From contig NZ_VDMN01000007.1 in assembly GCF_006335145.1 (NCBI RefSeq), forward strand, positions 248,001-312,000: 64,000 nucleotides of DNA. Direction: 5' to 3'. Numbering within the stretch: position 1 is the stretch's first letter; the number at the start of each line of letters is the position of its first letter. Under the pieces are notes generated by a model that saw only the letters and a list, made by a program, of their open reading frames with translations, was not told where the DNA came from and did no database searches. This DNA is from Aliirhizobium smilacinae (GTDB lineage Bacteria; Pseudomonadota; Alphaproteobacteria; Rhizobiales; Rhizobiaceae). The translations under genes and the position numbers were made by a program. Below, piece after piece: positions 1 to 8,649 of the stretch.

Positions 1-3000
1 ACCGGCCGGCAGCGGGGTGGCTGGTGCGGCAACCGTGGTGATCGCCGCCGACAGTGGGTCGGCACTGTCATTGCGCACCGTCAGCGGATGATCGAGCAAC
101 ACATCGCCTGCCATCTGCGACATCAGCGTGCCATTATGGGCGGCACCGTTGACGTTCAAACGCATGCTGTCGTCACCGGTCTGAAGCGCGCGGGCGGCGA
201 GCAGCATCCAGGTCTGTTCCTGGGTGCTGGTGTATTTCTTCGCCGCCCATTGCTTGGCAACGACATCGGCCAAGGCCGGAACGATCGGCGGCACCGGCCG
301 GCTTTCGGCGGCAAGCGCCAGCACCGCGGCACCGTCACGCAGCGACGAACCGTAATCCGAGCGGGCAAGGCTGACCTTGTGGACCTGCGCATTTTCCGAC
401 ATCTGCAGCGCCGCATTGAAGATGGTCTTCGACCGCTGGCCATCGCCGTAAAGCGATAGCGCTGCCGCGATATGCGCCTTGGCAAGCGGCGTCGGGAAAT
501 CGTTGATCAGCGTATCGGCGTAATATCTGAGGTCGCTGATCGCCGCCTTGCGATTGCGGGACAGCACGTAGAGCGCATAGGCGATCTGGTTGCCCTGGTC
601 GCGCACATTGGTCGTGTAGGCGAGCGTGTTCTGCAGGTTTTCCAGCGCCTGCACCAGCGGCTGTTCCGGCACGTCGTAACCCTGCTCGCGGGCCCGTGAC
701 AGGAAGTCGGTCACATAGGCATCGAGCCACAGGTCATTACCGGCACCATCCGGCCCCCAGAGGCCGAAACTGCCGGCCGAGGCCTGGAAGGACAGGACAC
801 GATAGATCGCATCCTGCACCCGCTTCTTCACCTCGGCATCATCCGTCAGCCCGTTCTGCACCGCCATTTCGCTGAGATACAACAGCGGCAGCGCCCGGCT
901 CGTCGTCTGTTCGGCGCAGCCATAGGGGTAACGGTCGAGGCTCATCAGCAGCGCCGGAATATCGAACGCGTTGGAACGGCTGACATTGACGCTGACCGAA
1001 GCGCCCTGAAGCACGCTGTCGGCGAGAAGATTGCCGTCGATGGTGACGCTCGCTCCCGGCTTCAGATCGACCAGCCGCCGTTCCGTCACCGGCATGGCGG
1101 CCGGACGAACCGGGATGGTCAGCACCTGATCGACCGACAGGCCGGATGTATTCGCAAGCTTGATCGACACCCTGCCCTCGCCGGGTTCGATGCCGACCAG
1201 CGGCAGGGTGACGCTGGTCTTTCCGCCAGCAGTCAATTCCACCGGCTTGATCGCGCTCTGGCCGACGGCCACCGCATCGCTCGTCTCTATGGTGAGATTG
1301 TAGCTGCCAGCCGGACCATCGGTATTGGCGATATCGAGCCGCAGATTGCTGTCGTCCCCCGGCGCCAGGAAACGCGGCAGGCTCGAGGTGATGACGATCG
1401 GATCGCGGATGATCACATCCTTGACGCCGTGACCGACGCCGGATTTCGACCAGGCGACGGCCATAACCCGCGCCGTGCCATTGAACTGCGGAATATCGAA
1501 GGAGACTTTCGCCTTGCCCTGCGCATCCAGCTTCACCGGGCCGGAGAAAAAGGCGACCAGCTTTTCCTTCGGTGGGCTGGCCTGCAGCGCCATGCTGCCG
1601 CCATCGCCGCCGGTTCGCAGGCGCCCGGTCGCGCCGAGCGATCCATCGATCAGCCGCCCATAGATATCGCGGATTTCCAGCCCCAGACGGCGCTGACCGA
1701 AATACCAGTCGTCGGGTGCGGGCGGTTCGTAACGGGTGAGATTGAGAATGCCGACATCGACGGCGGCAACCGTCACATAGGCTTCCTCGTTGGCGCCGGC
1801 ACCGGCCACCTGCAGCGAAATATCGAGCGGCTGGCGCGGCAAGGTCTTGTCCGGCGCATCGATGGCGACGGACAGATCGCGGGCCTCGGGATCGACCTTC
1901 AGCCAGGTAATGCCGATCGCCCGCATCGGCATGCGGCTTTCGCGCGCCTCGCCGGGGCGATAAAGCGTTGCCGTGACATAGGACCCGGCACCCCATTCCT
2001 TGGTGACGGGAATATCCACCTCGCCGCCGGTTTCGGACAGGCTGGCGGTCTTTACCGAGATCAGCTCCTCGGAACCGGCCATCACCATCAGCTCGCCGGC
2101 ATAACGCGACGAGATCTTGAGTTTGGCCGTATCGCCGATCTTATAGCTCGATTTGTCCAGCGCGATTTCCAGCGCATCCGGGGTTTCGGTCGAGCTCGCG
2201 GTGACGAACCAGCCGGCATCGAATTCGACGCTGGAGGTCGGGCCGCCATTATCCGCCGTCTCCACTTCCAGCCGATAACGGCCCCATTCCGCCGGCACGG
2301 ACACGCGCCCGCCATCCGTCGTCACATCAACAGTGCCATTGGCAACCTGTTTGGTGCGGGTGATCGGTTCGTAACGCCAGGATGTGCCCTCGCGATACCA
2401 CTGGTAATCCTGCTCGACCTTGACGAGCTTCCACGGCAGGCCCTTCAAAGCCTGCTTGGCGCCGGCCGCATCGACCAGGATGACGTTGAAATTGCTGACA
2501 GCGCCTTCCGGCAGGTCGCCGGAAAACTCCGGCTTGATACCGATCCGCAGCCCATCCGCCTTGACCGGCAAAGACAGGTTGCGTTCGATCGCCCGGCCGC
2601 CCGTTTCCTGCATGCGCACGACGATATCGGCATTGATCAGCTTGGTGGTGGACGGCAGCTCGGTGACCTCGGCATCGAACTCCGCCTTGCCGTCTTCGTC
2701 GGTCTCGGAAATTGCATCGAGCGGAAGCCGCACGGTTTCAGTCTCTTCCTCGTCAGCCAAGCCGAACTGATAGCCCGGAAAGGCCGCATTTTCACGCGTC
2801 GGCTTCAGTGCAATCTCGCCTTCGAGCCCAAGACCCGCAGCCGGCGCGCCATACAGAAAACGCCCGTCGATGGAAACCTTAGCCGGCTTACCGACGGCGA
2901 TTTCCGTCGCCGCACTCTTCATGTCGAACTCGATGCGGTCAGGCACGAAGTCGTCGACCAGAAACGTCTTTTCGCCGATCGCCGAGCCCTTGGGATCGGT

Positions 3001-5010
3001 AAACACCTGCATCGTCCAGGTGCCGCGCATCGATGTGTCCTGAAGCGCGAGATCGAGCGTATAGCCGCCAAGCGCGCCGGTCTTCACCATCCGCCGGTCT
3101 TCCACGCCATCGGGACGCAGGAAAACGAAAGTGAGCGGCAGATTGTCGATCGCGGTGGCATCGACATTGCGGGCCAGCGCGCTCGCATGCACCACCTCGC
3201 CCGGCCGGTAGATGCCGCGTTCCGTCCAGGGCAGAAGATCGATCGCGCCGGGTGCCGGACGCCCCGTCACGCCGCGGTCGGAAAGATCGAACCCGGCGCG
3301 GGTCATATCGAGGAAGACATAGTCCTGGCCGTTGTTCTGGGCGGTCAGCACCGCCGGGACCATTGCCGCCGTGCCGCGCATCAGCCCGGCGGTGAAGGTG
3401 GCGCGGCCATCCGCATCGGTCTTGGCGATGCCGAGCACTTCATTGTTCTTGGCAAGCAGCTGCAGGTCGACGCCGGCAATCGGTTTGGCCGAACCGAGCG
3501 AACGGGCAAACACAGTGAGCCCATCCGTACCGGCATAGGTGGTGAGCCCGATATCGGAAACGACGAACCATTGCGTCGCCTTGTCGTCATATTCCTGCGC
3601 AATCGCATTGGCAGCGGAAGCGGTCATCACATAAACGCCCGGCTTGCGCTCAGGCAGCGCTTCATCGACCGGGAAACTGGTGGTGACGTCCTTGTTCAAA
3701 TCCTGGCCGAGATCGATCGTCCCCTGCCAGACGAGCTCGCCGTTTTCCTGCTCGATCCGGTCTGCAGTATAACCGCTCATCTGGGTGAGGAACTGCGAAT
3801 TGGTCAGAAGCGGCGCGATGTTGCGGTCGCCGATCCGGTAGAGTTTCAGATTGGCCCGTTCGGTATTGACCGAAACGATCGGGATGCCGCGCCGTGCCGT
3901 CGACGGCAGCACGAAACTGTCGCCGGTAAACCGCACCGTCGGCGAGCGGTCCTTGACATAGAGGTCGAGATCCACCTGCGTGGTCAGCGGTTCATCGACC
4001 GACGACGGCAGGCCGCGGCGCAGCGACAGCTTGTAGCGCTGGCCATGGGTCAGGCCCTCGACGCAGATCTGGCTGTCCTTGGCCTCCATTGCCTTCGGTG
4101 CCTGCCCGTCCAGCGTCACGAAAGGCGCATAGTCCGTGCCGGCCTTGATCAGCGGTTCTGAAAACTGCACGCAGGCGCGCGGATTGGCGCTGTCGGCATC
4201 GACCGTATTGCCGGTGACGCGGAACCCTTGCCGCTCGCGTAGATCGTTATAGGCCGCCTGCACCGTGCGGGCACCGACAAGCGCAAGGCTCTGTTTGTAG
4301 GCAGTGAGCGCCTGGCGATAATTCTGCTGCTTGGCAAGTGCTGCCCCCAGCACGCCAAGAGCATCGGCTCTGGTCTGCGTCGTGCGCGACATCAGGTAAC
4401 CGTTGATCGCCGCAAGCGTGCCTTCGCTGTCGGCGGTGGCATTGTTCTTGGCGATGCCGGCGGCGCGCGACAGCGCGATCCAAAGATCGCCGTCATCAGG
4501 GGTCAGCGACAGCGCACCCTTGTAATTGTAGATCGCCGTATCGACCCGGCCGGCAAGCAGTTCGCTTTGCGCGATCGTCTTCAGGTTTTCGATCCCGTAA
4601 CCCTGCTGGTTGTCGCCGAGCGCCAAACCGTCCTTCTGCTCGCGGGCCTGCTGTAAAAGCTCGTCGGACAAGAAGGTCAGTCGTGGCGGTGCGCCGATAT
4701 CCGGCTGGGCCGCCACCTCGACGATCTTGCCGGCAACTGCACCGGCAAAACTGTTGAGCTCACCGTGGTCGGATTTCAGAAAACACCATTTGGCTTTGAC
4801 GTTATAGGTGAAGGCACGGCACTGGTTGTCACCGATACAGGCGGTGGCGCACTGATCCTGGCTGACATTCTTGACGGTCCTGAGATCGAAGCCGGTATAG
4901 TCGCTGTCAGCTGCCGTCTCGATCCGCCGTTCGGCCGCGGCAAGCGGCGTGGCCAGAAGGAGAGAAGAGAAAAGCAAGGCTGAAAAGCCGAAGATCGCGC
5001 GCCTAGACAT
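1..5010 (-). CDS. Alpha-2-macroglobulin family protein, 3' end missing (cut by window edge)
   Basis: The leftward frame is open from an ATG at 5010 to the window edge (about 1,670 codons seen). Residues 1-26 form a signal peptide ending near LAAAE, so the product is exported. Residues ~35-80 resemble a PAN/apple module with Cys54, Cys58, Cys64 and Cys76. The body is a run of MG-like beta domains. Cys1365 lies in YGCAEQ, the CxEQ thioester motif, followed by the helical thioester-domain region. Bacterial relatives of E. coli YfhM trap attacking proteases through this thioester and usually sit beside a penicillin-binding protein 1C gene, which would lie off the left edge. The gene is divergent from the reductase at 5225, sharing a 214-bp promoter region. 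Family assignment is firm; the protease target is unknown. Confidence 0.93.
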   Translation of the reverse strand, partial: MSRRAIFGFSALLFSSLLLATPLAAAERRIETAADSDYTGFDLRTVKNVSQDQCATACIGDNQCRAFTYNVKAKWCFLKSDHGELNSFAGAVAGKIVEVAAQPDIGAPPRLTFLSDELLQQAREQKDGLALGDNQQGYGIENLKTIAQSELLAGRVDTAIYNYKGALSLTPDDGDLWIALSRAAGIAKNNATADSEGTLAAINGYLMSRTTQTRADALGVLGAALAKQQNYRQALTAYKQSLALVGARTVQAAYNDLRERQGFRVTGNTVDADSANPRACVQFSEPLIKAGTDYAPFVTLDGQAPKAMEAKDSQICVEGLTHGQRYKLSLRRGLPSSVDEPLTTQVDLDLYVKDRSPTVRFTGDSFVLPSTARRGIPIVSVNTERANLKLYRIGDRNIAPLLTNSQFLTQMSGYTADRIEQENGELVWQGTIDLGQDLNKDVTTSFPVDEALPERKPGVYVMTASAANAIAQEYDDKATQWFVVSDIGLTTYAGTDGLTVFARSLGSAKPIAGVDLQLLAKNNEVLGIAKTDADGRATFTAGLMRGTAAMVPAVLTAQNNGQDYVFLDMTRAGFDLSDRGVTGRPAPGAIDLLPWTERGIYRPGEVVHASALARNVDATAIDNLPLTFVFLRPDGVEDRRMVKTGALGGYTLDLALQDTSMRGTWTMQVFTDPKGSAIGEKTFLVDDFVPDRIEFDMKSAATEIAVGKPAKVSIDGRFLYGAPAAGLGLEGEIALKPTRENAAFPGYQFGLADEEETETVRLPLDAISETDEDGKAEFDAEVTELPSTTKLINADIVVRMQETGGRAIERNLSLPVKADGLRIGIKPEFSGDLPEGAVSNFNVILVDAAGAKQALKGLPWKLVKVEQDYQWYREGTSWRYEPITRTKQVANGTVDVTTDGGRVSVPAEWGRYRLEVETADNGGPTSSVEFDAGWFVTASSTETPDALEIALDKSSYKIGDTAKLKISSRYAGELMVMAGSEELISVKTASLSETGGEVDIPVTKEWGAGSYVTATLYRPGEARESRMPMRAIGITWLKVDPEARDLSVAIDAPDKTLPRQPLDISLQVAGAGANEEAYVTVAAVDVGILNLTRYEPPAPDDWYFGQRRLGLEIRDIYGRLIDGSLGATGRLRTGGDGGSMALQASPPKEKLVAFFSGPVKLDAQGKAKVSFDIPQFNGTARVMAVAWSKSGVGHGVKDVIIRDPIVITSSLPRFLAPGDDSNLRLDIANTDGPAGSYNLTIETSDAVAVGQSAIKPVELTAGGKTSVTLPLVGIEPGEGRVSIKLANTSGLSVDQVLTIPVRPAAMPVTERRLVDLKPGASVTIDGNLLADSVLQGASVSVNVSRSNAFDIPALLMSLDRYPYGCAEQTTSRALPLLYLSEMAVQNGLTDDAEVKKRVQDAIYRVLSFQASAGSFGLWGPDGAGNDLWLDAYVTDFLSRAREQGYDVPEQPLVQALENLQNTLAYTTNVRDQGNQIAYALYVLSRNRKAAISDLRYYADTLINDFPTPLAKAHIAAALSLYGDGQRSKTIFNAALQMSENAQVHKVSLARSDYGSSLRDGAAVLALAAESRPVPPIVPALADVVAKQWAAKKYTSTQEQTWMLLAARALQTGDDSMRLNVNGAAHNGTLMSQMAGDVLLDHPLTVRNDSADPLSAAITTVAAPATPLPAG

Positions 5011-5224
5011 GACCAAGTCCCCCCATGGCAGCCATCGGAAACGCTGTTGTCCAATGTGAGGACCCGCTTGTCAACGGAAGTCATCTTGTCCGTTGAGGAT
5101 GAAATCAAACCGAAAGTGACGCAGCGAGGAAACTGCTCTACACAAAGCTGTGCCAGAAATGCCGTCTTGCACACTTCAATGACAGTGGCAGGCAGACAGT
5201 CTTGTGATGTAGAAGGCAGTCGAT

Positions 5225-6148
5225 ATGGCAATTCTGAATCTATTCAAGAACAGGCGTGCGGACGAGAAGTCGGAGCGGGCAAGCTTTGGCGCTCTTCTCG
5301 ACGGGTATTCGATCGAGGTCATGCCGCGCACTGCGGCCAAGATCGGGAATTTCCGCGAGTTCCTGCCCGCCGGCAAGCGGGTCTATATCGCCCATATCGA
5401 CGGCACCCCGATCGACGACATGGTTGCGACGGCGAAACGCCTGACTGATGACGGTTACGTCGTGATGCCGCATGTGCCGGCGCGCCTCATCCGCGACAAG
5501 GCGATGCTCGAGGACTGGGTCAACCGTTACAGCAACGGGGCCGGCGTCAGCCAGGCGCTGCTTCTGGCGGGTGGCCTCACCTCGCCCCAAGGGGAGCTCG
5601 AAAGTTCGCTTCAGCTTCTGGAAACCGGCCTTTTTGATCGCTACGGCTTCAAGCGGCTGCATATCGCCGGCCACCCGGAAGGCAACCGGGATATCGACAA
5701 GGACGGCACGACAAGATTCGTCGACAGGGCTTTGAAGTTCAAGCAGGCCTATTCCGAAAGCAGCGATGCCGAGATGGCGATCGTCACCCAGTTCGCTTTC
5801 GATGCAAACTCGATAATCCGCTGGACCGAGCGTATCGCCGAAGCAGGCGTGACGCTGCCGATCCATCTTGGCGTTGCCGGCCCGACCAAGCTTCAGACGT
5901 TGATCAAGTTCGCCATTTCCTGCGGCGTCGGCCCGTCGCTGAGCGTGCTGCAGCGGCGCGCGATGGATCTGAGCAAGCTGCTTGTCCCTTACGAACCGGA
6001 TGAGTTTCTGACCGCAATCGCCAACCACAAGGCGACCCATCCGCAAAGCCTGATCGAACAGATCCACGTCTTCCCGCTTGGCGGCATCCGGGCCAGTGCC
6101 GACTGGGTGAACGAGCGGGTGCTCAAGAACAAGGTATCGACTGGCTAG
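5225..6148 (+). CDS. Methylenetetrahydrofolate reductase-like FAD oxidoreductase
   Basis: This 307-residue soluble protein resembles the MetF/MTHFR TIM-barrel family, which reduces 5,10-methylene-THF to 5-methyl-THF with FAD. The C-terminal half carries the barrel segment HLGVAGPTKLQTLIKFA followed by CGVGPSLSVLQRR, typical of this family. It is divergent from the usual MetF, and similar paralogues in alphaproteobacteria are tied to one-carbon release from methylated compounds. It is a single gene with AAGG upstream of its ATG. No methionine or demethylation genes adjoin it, so its pathway is unclear. Family is confident; exact substrate is not. Confidence 0.8.
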   Translation: MAILNLFKNRRADEKSERASFGALLDGYSIEVMPRTAAKIGNFREFLPAGKRVYIAHIDGTPIDDMVATAKRLTDDGYVVMPHVPARLIRDKAMLEDWVNRYSNGAGVSQALLLAGGLTSPQGELESSLQLLETGLFDRYGFKRLHIAGHPEGNRDIDKDGTTRFVDRALKFKQAYSESSDAEMAIVTQFAFDANSIIRWTERIAEAGVTLPIHLGVAGPTKLQTLIKFAISCGVGPSLSVLQRRAMDLSKLLVPYEPDEFLTAIANHKATHPQSLIEQIHVFPLGGIRASADWVNERVLKNKVSTG

Positions 6149-6223
6149 CGCGGTCAGGGCGTAAAGAGAAACGGCGCGATCCGAAGACCGCGCCGCGTTG
6201 TTATCAAGATTAAGAGACCGCAA

Positions 6224-6877
6224 TCAGCCGGAGATGTAAGGCATGATCTCGTTCGTACCGCGCCAGATCATTTCCACTGCAACGTAGAGAATGACGGCGA
6301 GACCGACATAGGCGATCCAGCGGTGCTTGTTGAGCAGGCGCGCAATGAAGCTTGCCGCAATACCCATCAGCGCGATCGAAAGAACCAGACCGAAGATCAA
6401 GACTTCCGGGTGTTCGTGCGCGGCACCGGCGACGGCCAGCACGTTGTCGAGCGACATGGAGACGTCGGCGATGACGATCTGCCATGCAGCCTGGGCGAAG
6501 GTCTTGCGCGGCGCGCCGCCGGCAACAGTGCCGTCGGCATTCAGGTCGCTGTCGGCAAGAGCCTCGTTGGCCTCGTCTTCATGGTGATGAGGCGTCCGCA
6601 GCTCGCGCCACATCTTCCAGCAGACCCAGAGCAGCAGAACGCCACCGGCAAGCAGCAGACCGACGATCTGGAGAAGCTGAGTCGTTGCGAGGGCAAAACC
6701 GATACGCAGCACCGTGGCTGCGATAATGCCGACCAGAATGGCCTTGGCGCGTTGGTCTTTCGGCAGGCCGGCAGCCGCCAGACCGATGACGATGGCGTTA
6801 TCGCCTGCCAGAACCAGATCGATCATGATAACTTGCGCGAGGGCGGACAAGGCCTCCGGCGTAAAGAATTCCATCAT
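6224..6877 (-). CDS. TerC/YjbE-family integral membrane protein
   Basis: A 217-residue protein with about seven membrane segments. Two TerC signature stretches are visible: DLVLAGDNAIVIGLA near residue 20 and ADVSMSLDNVLAVAGAA near residue 137. Their acidic residues in the membrane are thought to bind metal ions. A hydrophilic His/Glu/Asp-rich loop (HHHEDEANE, ~residues 96-120) lies between them. Members of the YjbE subgroup are linked to manganese efflux or metal supply to exported enzymes. The gene stands alone, tail-to-tail with the reductase before it. Manganese yybP-ykoY riboswitches control some relatives, but no such structure was recognised in the leader. Confidence 0.88.
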   Translation of the reverse strand: MMEFFTPEALSALAQVIMIDLVLAGDNAIVIGLAAAGLPKDQRAKAILVGIIAATVLRIGFALATTQLLQIVGLLLAGGVLLLWVCWKMWRELRTPHHHEDEANEALADSDLNADGTVAGGAPRKTFAQAAWQIVIADVSMSLDNVLAVAGAAHEHPEVLIFGLVLSIALMGIAASFIARLLNKHRWIAYVGLAVILYVAVEMIWRGTNEIMPYISG

Positions 6878-7191
6878 ATGACAACCCTATTTAGACGGGG
6901 TGCCTCATGTCCTGACGAGCTTTGGGTACGTGTAACGGGACGATACCACGCAACGCGTTCACCTTACGACCAAAAACCATCACGACACCGGGCACCGATA
7001 TTGGACAATCCAGTCCGACATCACAGTTCATGCGAGAACTGCCAGAGGGGCCCGGTCCTGGTCGACCGAGATTTAGCGCCGCCTTGAATGAAACTCAAGT
7101 GGCAAGCTCACGAAACCGTCAGAACTCCGTGATCCGCTGGCGCAAAAGCAAGGTTCGTCCGGTCTCCATCATCTGGCTGCCGGTGGTTTCC
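6878..7191. other. Intergenic region between terC-like gene and acvB
   Basis: These 314 bases lie between the start of the leftward TerC-family gene and the stop of acvB. They must contain the TerC-gene promoter and the end of the lpiA-acvB transcript. No convincing reading frame, RNA gene or T-tailed hairpin was seen. Confidence 0.5.
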
Positions 7192-8649
7192 TTACTTCGG
7201 CAGCCGCTTTTGCAGACTGTCGAGGATACGTTTTCCGAGCGCCTCGTAGTCCTCGTCGAAATGGTGCCCGCCGTCAATCGCGACGGTTTCCACCCCCGAT
7301 GCCTTCATCGACGGGCACGGATCATCGTCTTCTTCGGTGCCATAGATGCACTGGACCAGACCACTTTTGATCTTGGCGATATCATCGACCGTGGTGCCAC
7401 CCTCGCCTGCTCCCGCCATGCCGAGCCAGCCGGTGACGGAAATCTCGAAGTCGACTTCCTTAGACAGCGCCAATAGCGAAAGCTGCTTCACTCGCCGCTT
7501 TGTTGCCTTGGGCAGAAGATTGTAGGAGGCGGGGATGACATCCGCGCCGAACGAATAACCGATCAGCACGACATTCGAGACACCCCATTGGTCGGTATAG
7601 GTATCGATGATGCGCTTCAGGTCGTCGGCCGTTTCCTGCGGTGTCCGCTTTGCCCAGAAATAGCGCAGCGAATCGATCCCGATGACCGGCACGCCCTGTG
7701 ACTGGAGATACCCGCCCAGTTCGCTGTCCAGATCGCGCCAGCCGCCGTCGCCGGAATAAACGATCGCCATCGTGTCCATGGCCGGCTTCGCCTCGAGAAC
7801 CGACAAAGGCAGATCGAGAGCACCTTCGGATTTTCCGGCCGACAGCTGGTTCTGCAGCCATGTGCCGAGATAATCCTCCGCATCATCGGAAGTCTCCTTG
7901 ACGACGATATCGCTATGGGCCTGTTTCAGGGTCAGCGCATGCGCCTTGCCGGCCGGATCGGCGTCGGGTGTGAAGGCAACCGTCACCGGCGCCGGCAACG
8001 TGCCATCGGTCAGTCCGTAGACAATGCCGGTATCGGTCGGACGTTTGTCGGCCGGCGTGCAGAGCTGCTTCTTCAGCGGGACGACCTCGCCCGGATCGAC
8101 GGCGATCGCGCCGCCGACCGTTGCAAACGGGCTTTGCGCGATCATGGCAAGCGCCAGCGTGCCGCCCTCGTTTGCGCCGGCGACGATGGGATGGCGGTAT
8201 TCGCGGTTCGCCACCCGGCGCTGCACCTGCTGCGAAAGATCCTCGATATCGGAGACCATGTAGATGCAGTCGCCGTCATCTGCAGCGAGCGACTGCATGT
8301 ATGAGGGAAAATCGATGCCGACGACGGCAGCACCACTTTCGACGAGATCCTTCGCCTGCGTCTCCTCCGCAGCACCCCAGCCCTTCGCATCGGAGATCAG
8401 GAACACCATGCCGGCGAGATCCTGACCTTGCGGAAGGTAGATATGCGGCGAGGGAATAAGGCCCGTATGATAGTCCTGAGCCGCTGGCGCATTCTGAGGC
8501 TGAACCGGAACCGGATTGGAGGTCGGCGCCTGAGGTGCGGTCGGAGCAGCACTCTGGGCTGAGGTCTGTGCATGCGTCGCGGGCGCAAACGCCATGCTCA
8601 GGGCGGTCGTGAGGCCAAGAGCAAAAAACAGGGCAGGACGCATTCTCAT
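7192..8649 (-). CDS. acvB: AcvB/VirJ-family periplasmic aminoacyl-phosphatidylglycerol hydrolase
   Basis: A 485-residue protein with a signal peptide (cleavage near HAQT, residue 28), a Pro/Ala/Gln-rich linker to ~residue 55, and two VirJ-like alpha/beta-hydrolase modules. The C-terminal module carries the nucleophile motif GYSFGAD with Ser366 and a late GGHHFD histidine. Agrobacterium AcvB is periplasmic, needed for virulence, and removes lysine from lysyl-phosphatidylglycerol made by LpiA. The start overlaps the lpiA stop by four bases (ATGA), so the two are translationally coupled. Gene identity is strong from sequence and neighbour together. Confidence 0.92.
   Translation of the reverse strand: MRMRPALFFALGLTTALSMAFAPATHAQTSAQSAAPTAPQAPTSNPVPVQPQNAPAAQDYHTGLIPSPHIYLPQGQDLAGMVFLISDAKGWGAAEETQAKDLVESGAAVVGIDFPSYMQSLAADDGDCIYMVSDIEDLSQQVQRRVANREYRHPIVAGANEGGTLALAMIAQSPFATVGGAIAVDPGEVVPLKKQLCTPADKRPTDTGIVYGLTDGTLPAPVTVAFTPDADPAGKAHALTLKQAHSDIVVKETSDDAEDYLGTWLQNQLSAGKSEGALDLPLSVLEAKPAMDTMAIVYSGDGGWRDLDSELGGYLQSQGVPVIGIDSLRYFWAKRTPQETADDLKRIIDTYTDQWGVSNVVLIGYSFGADVIPASYNLLPKATKRRVKQLSLLALSKEVDFEISVTGWLGMAGAGEGGTTVDDIAKIKSGLVQCIYGTEEDDDPCPSMKASGVETVAIDGGHHFDEDYEALGKRILDSLQKRLPK

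Noticed and set aside
1429..4161. A 910-codon open frame on the + strand
   Set aside because: It lies antisense to the alpha-2-macroglobulin gene, is rich in Arg, His, Gly and Ala, and has no domain; it is a by-product of high GC3 on the opposite strand.
6878..7100. Possible manganese yybP-ykoY riboswitch before the TerC-family gene
   Set aside because: Some relatives have this element, but the conserved core bases could not be found in this leader.
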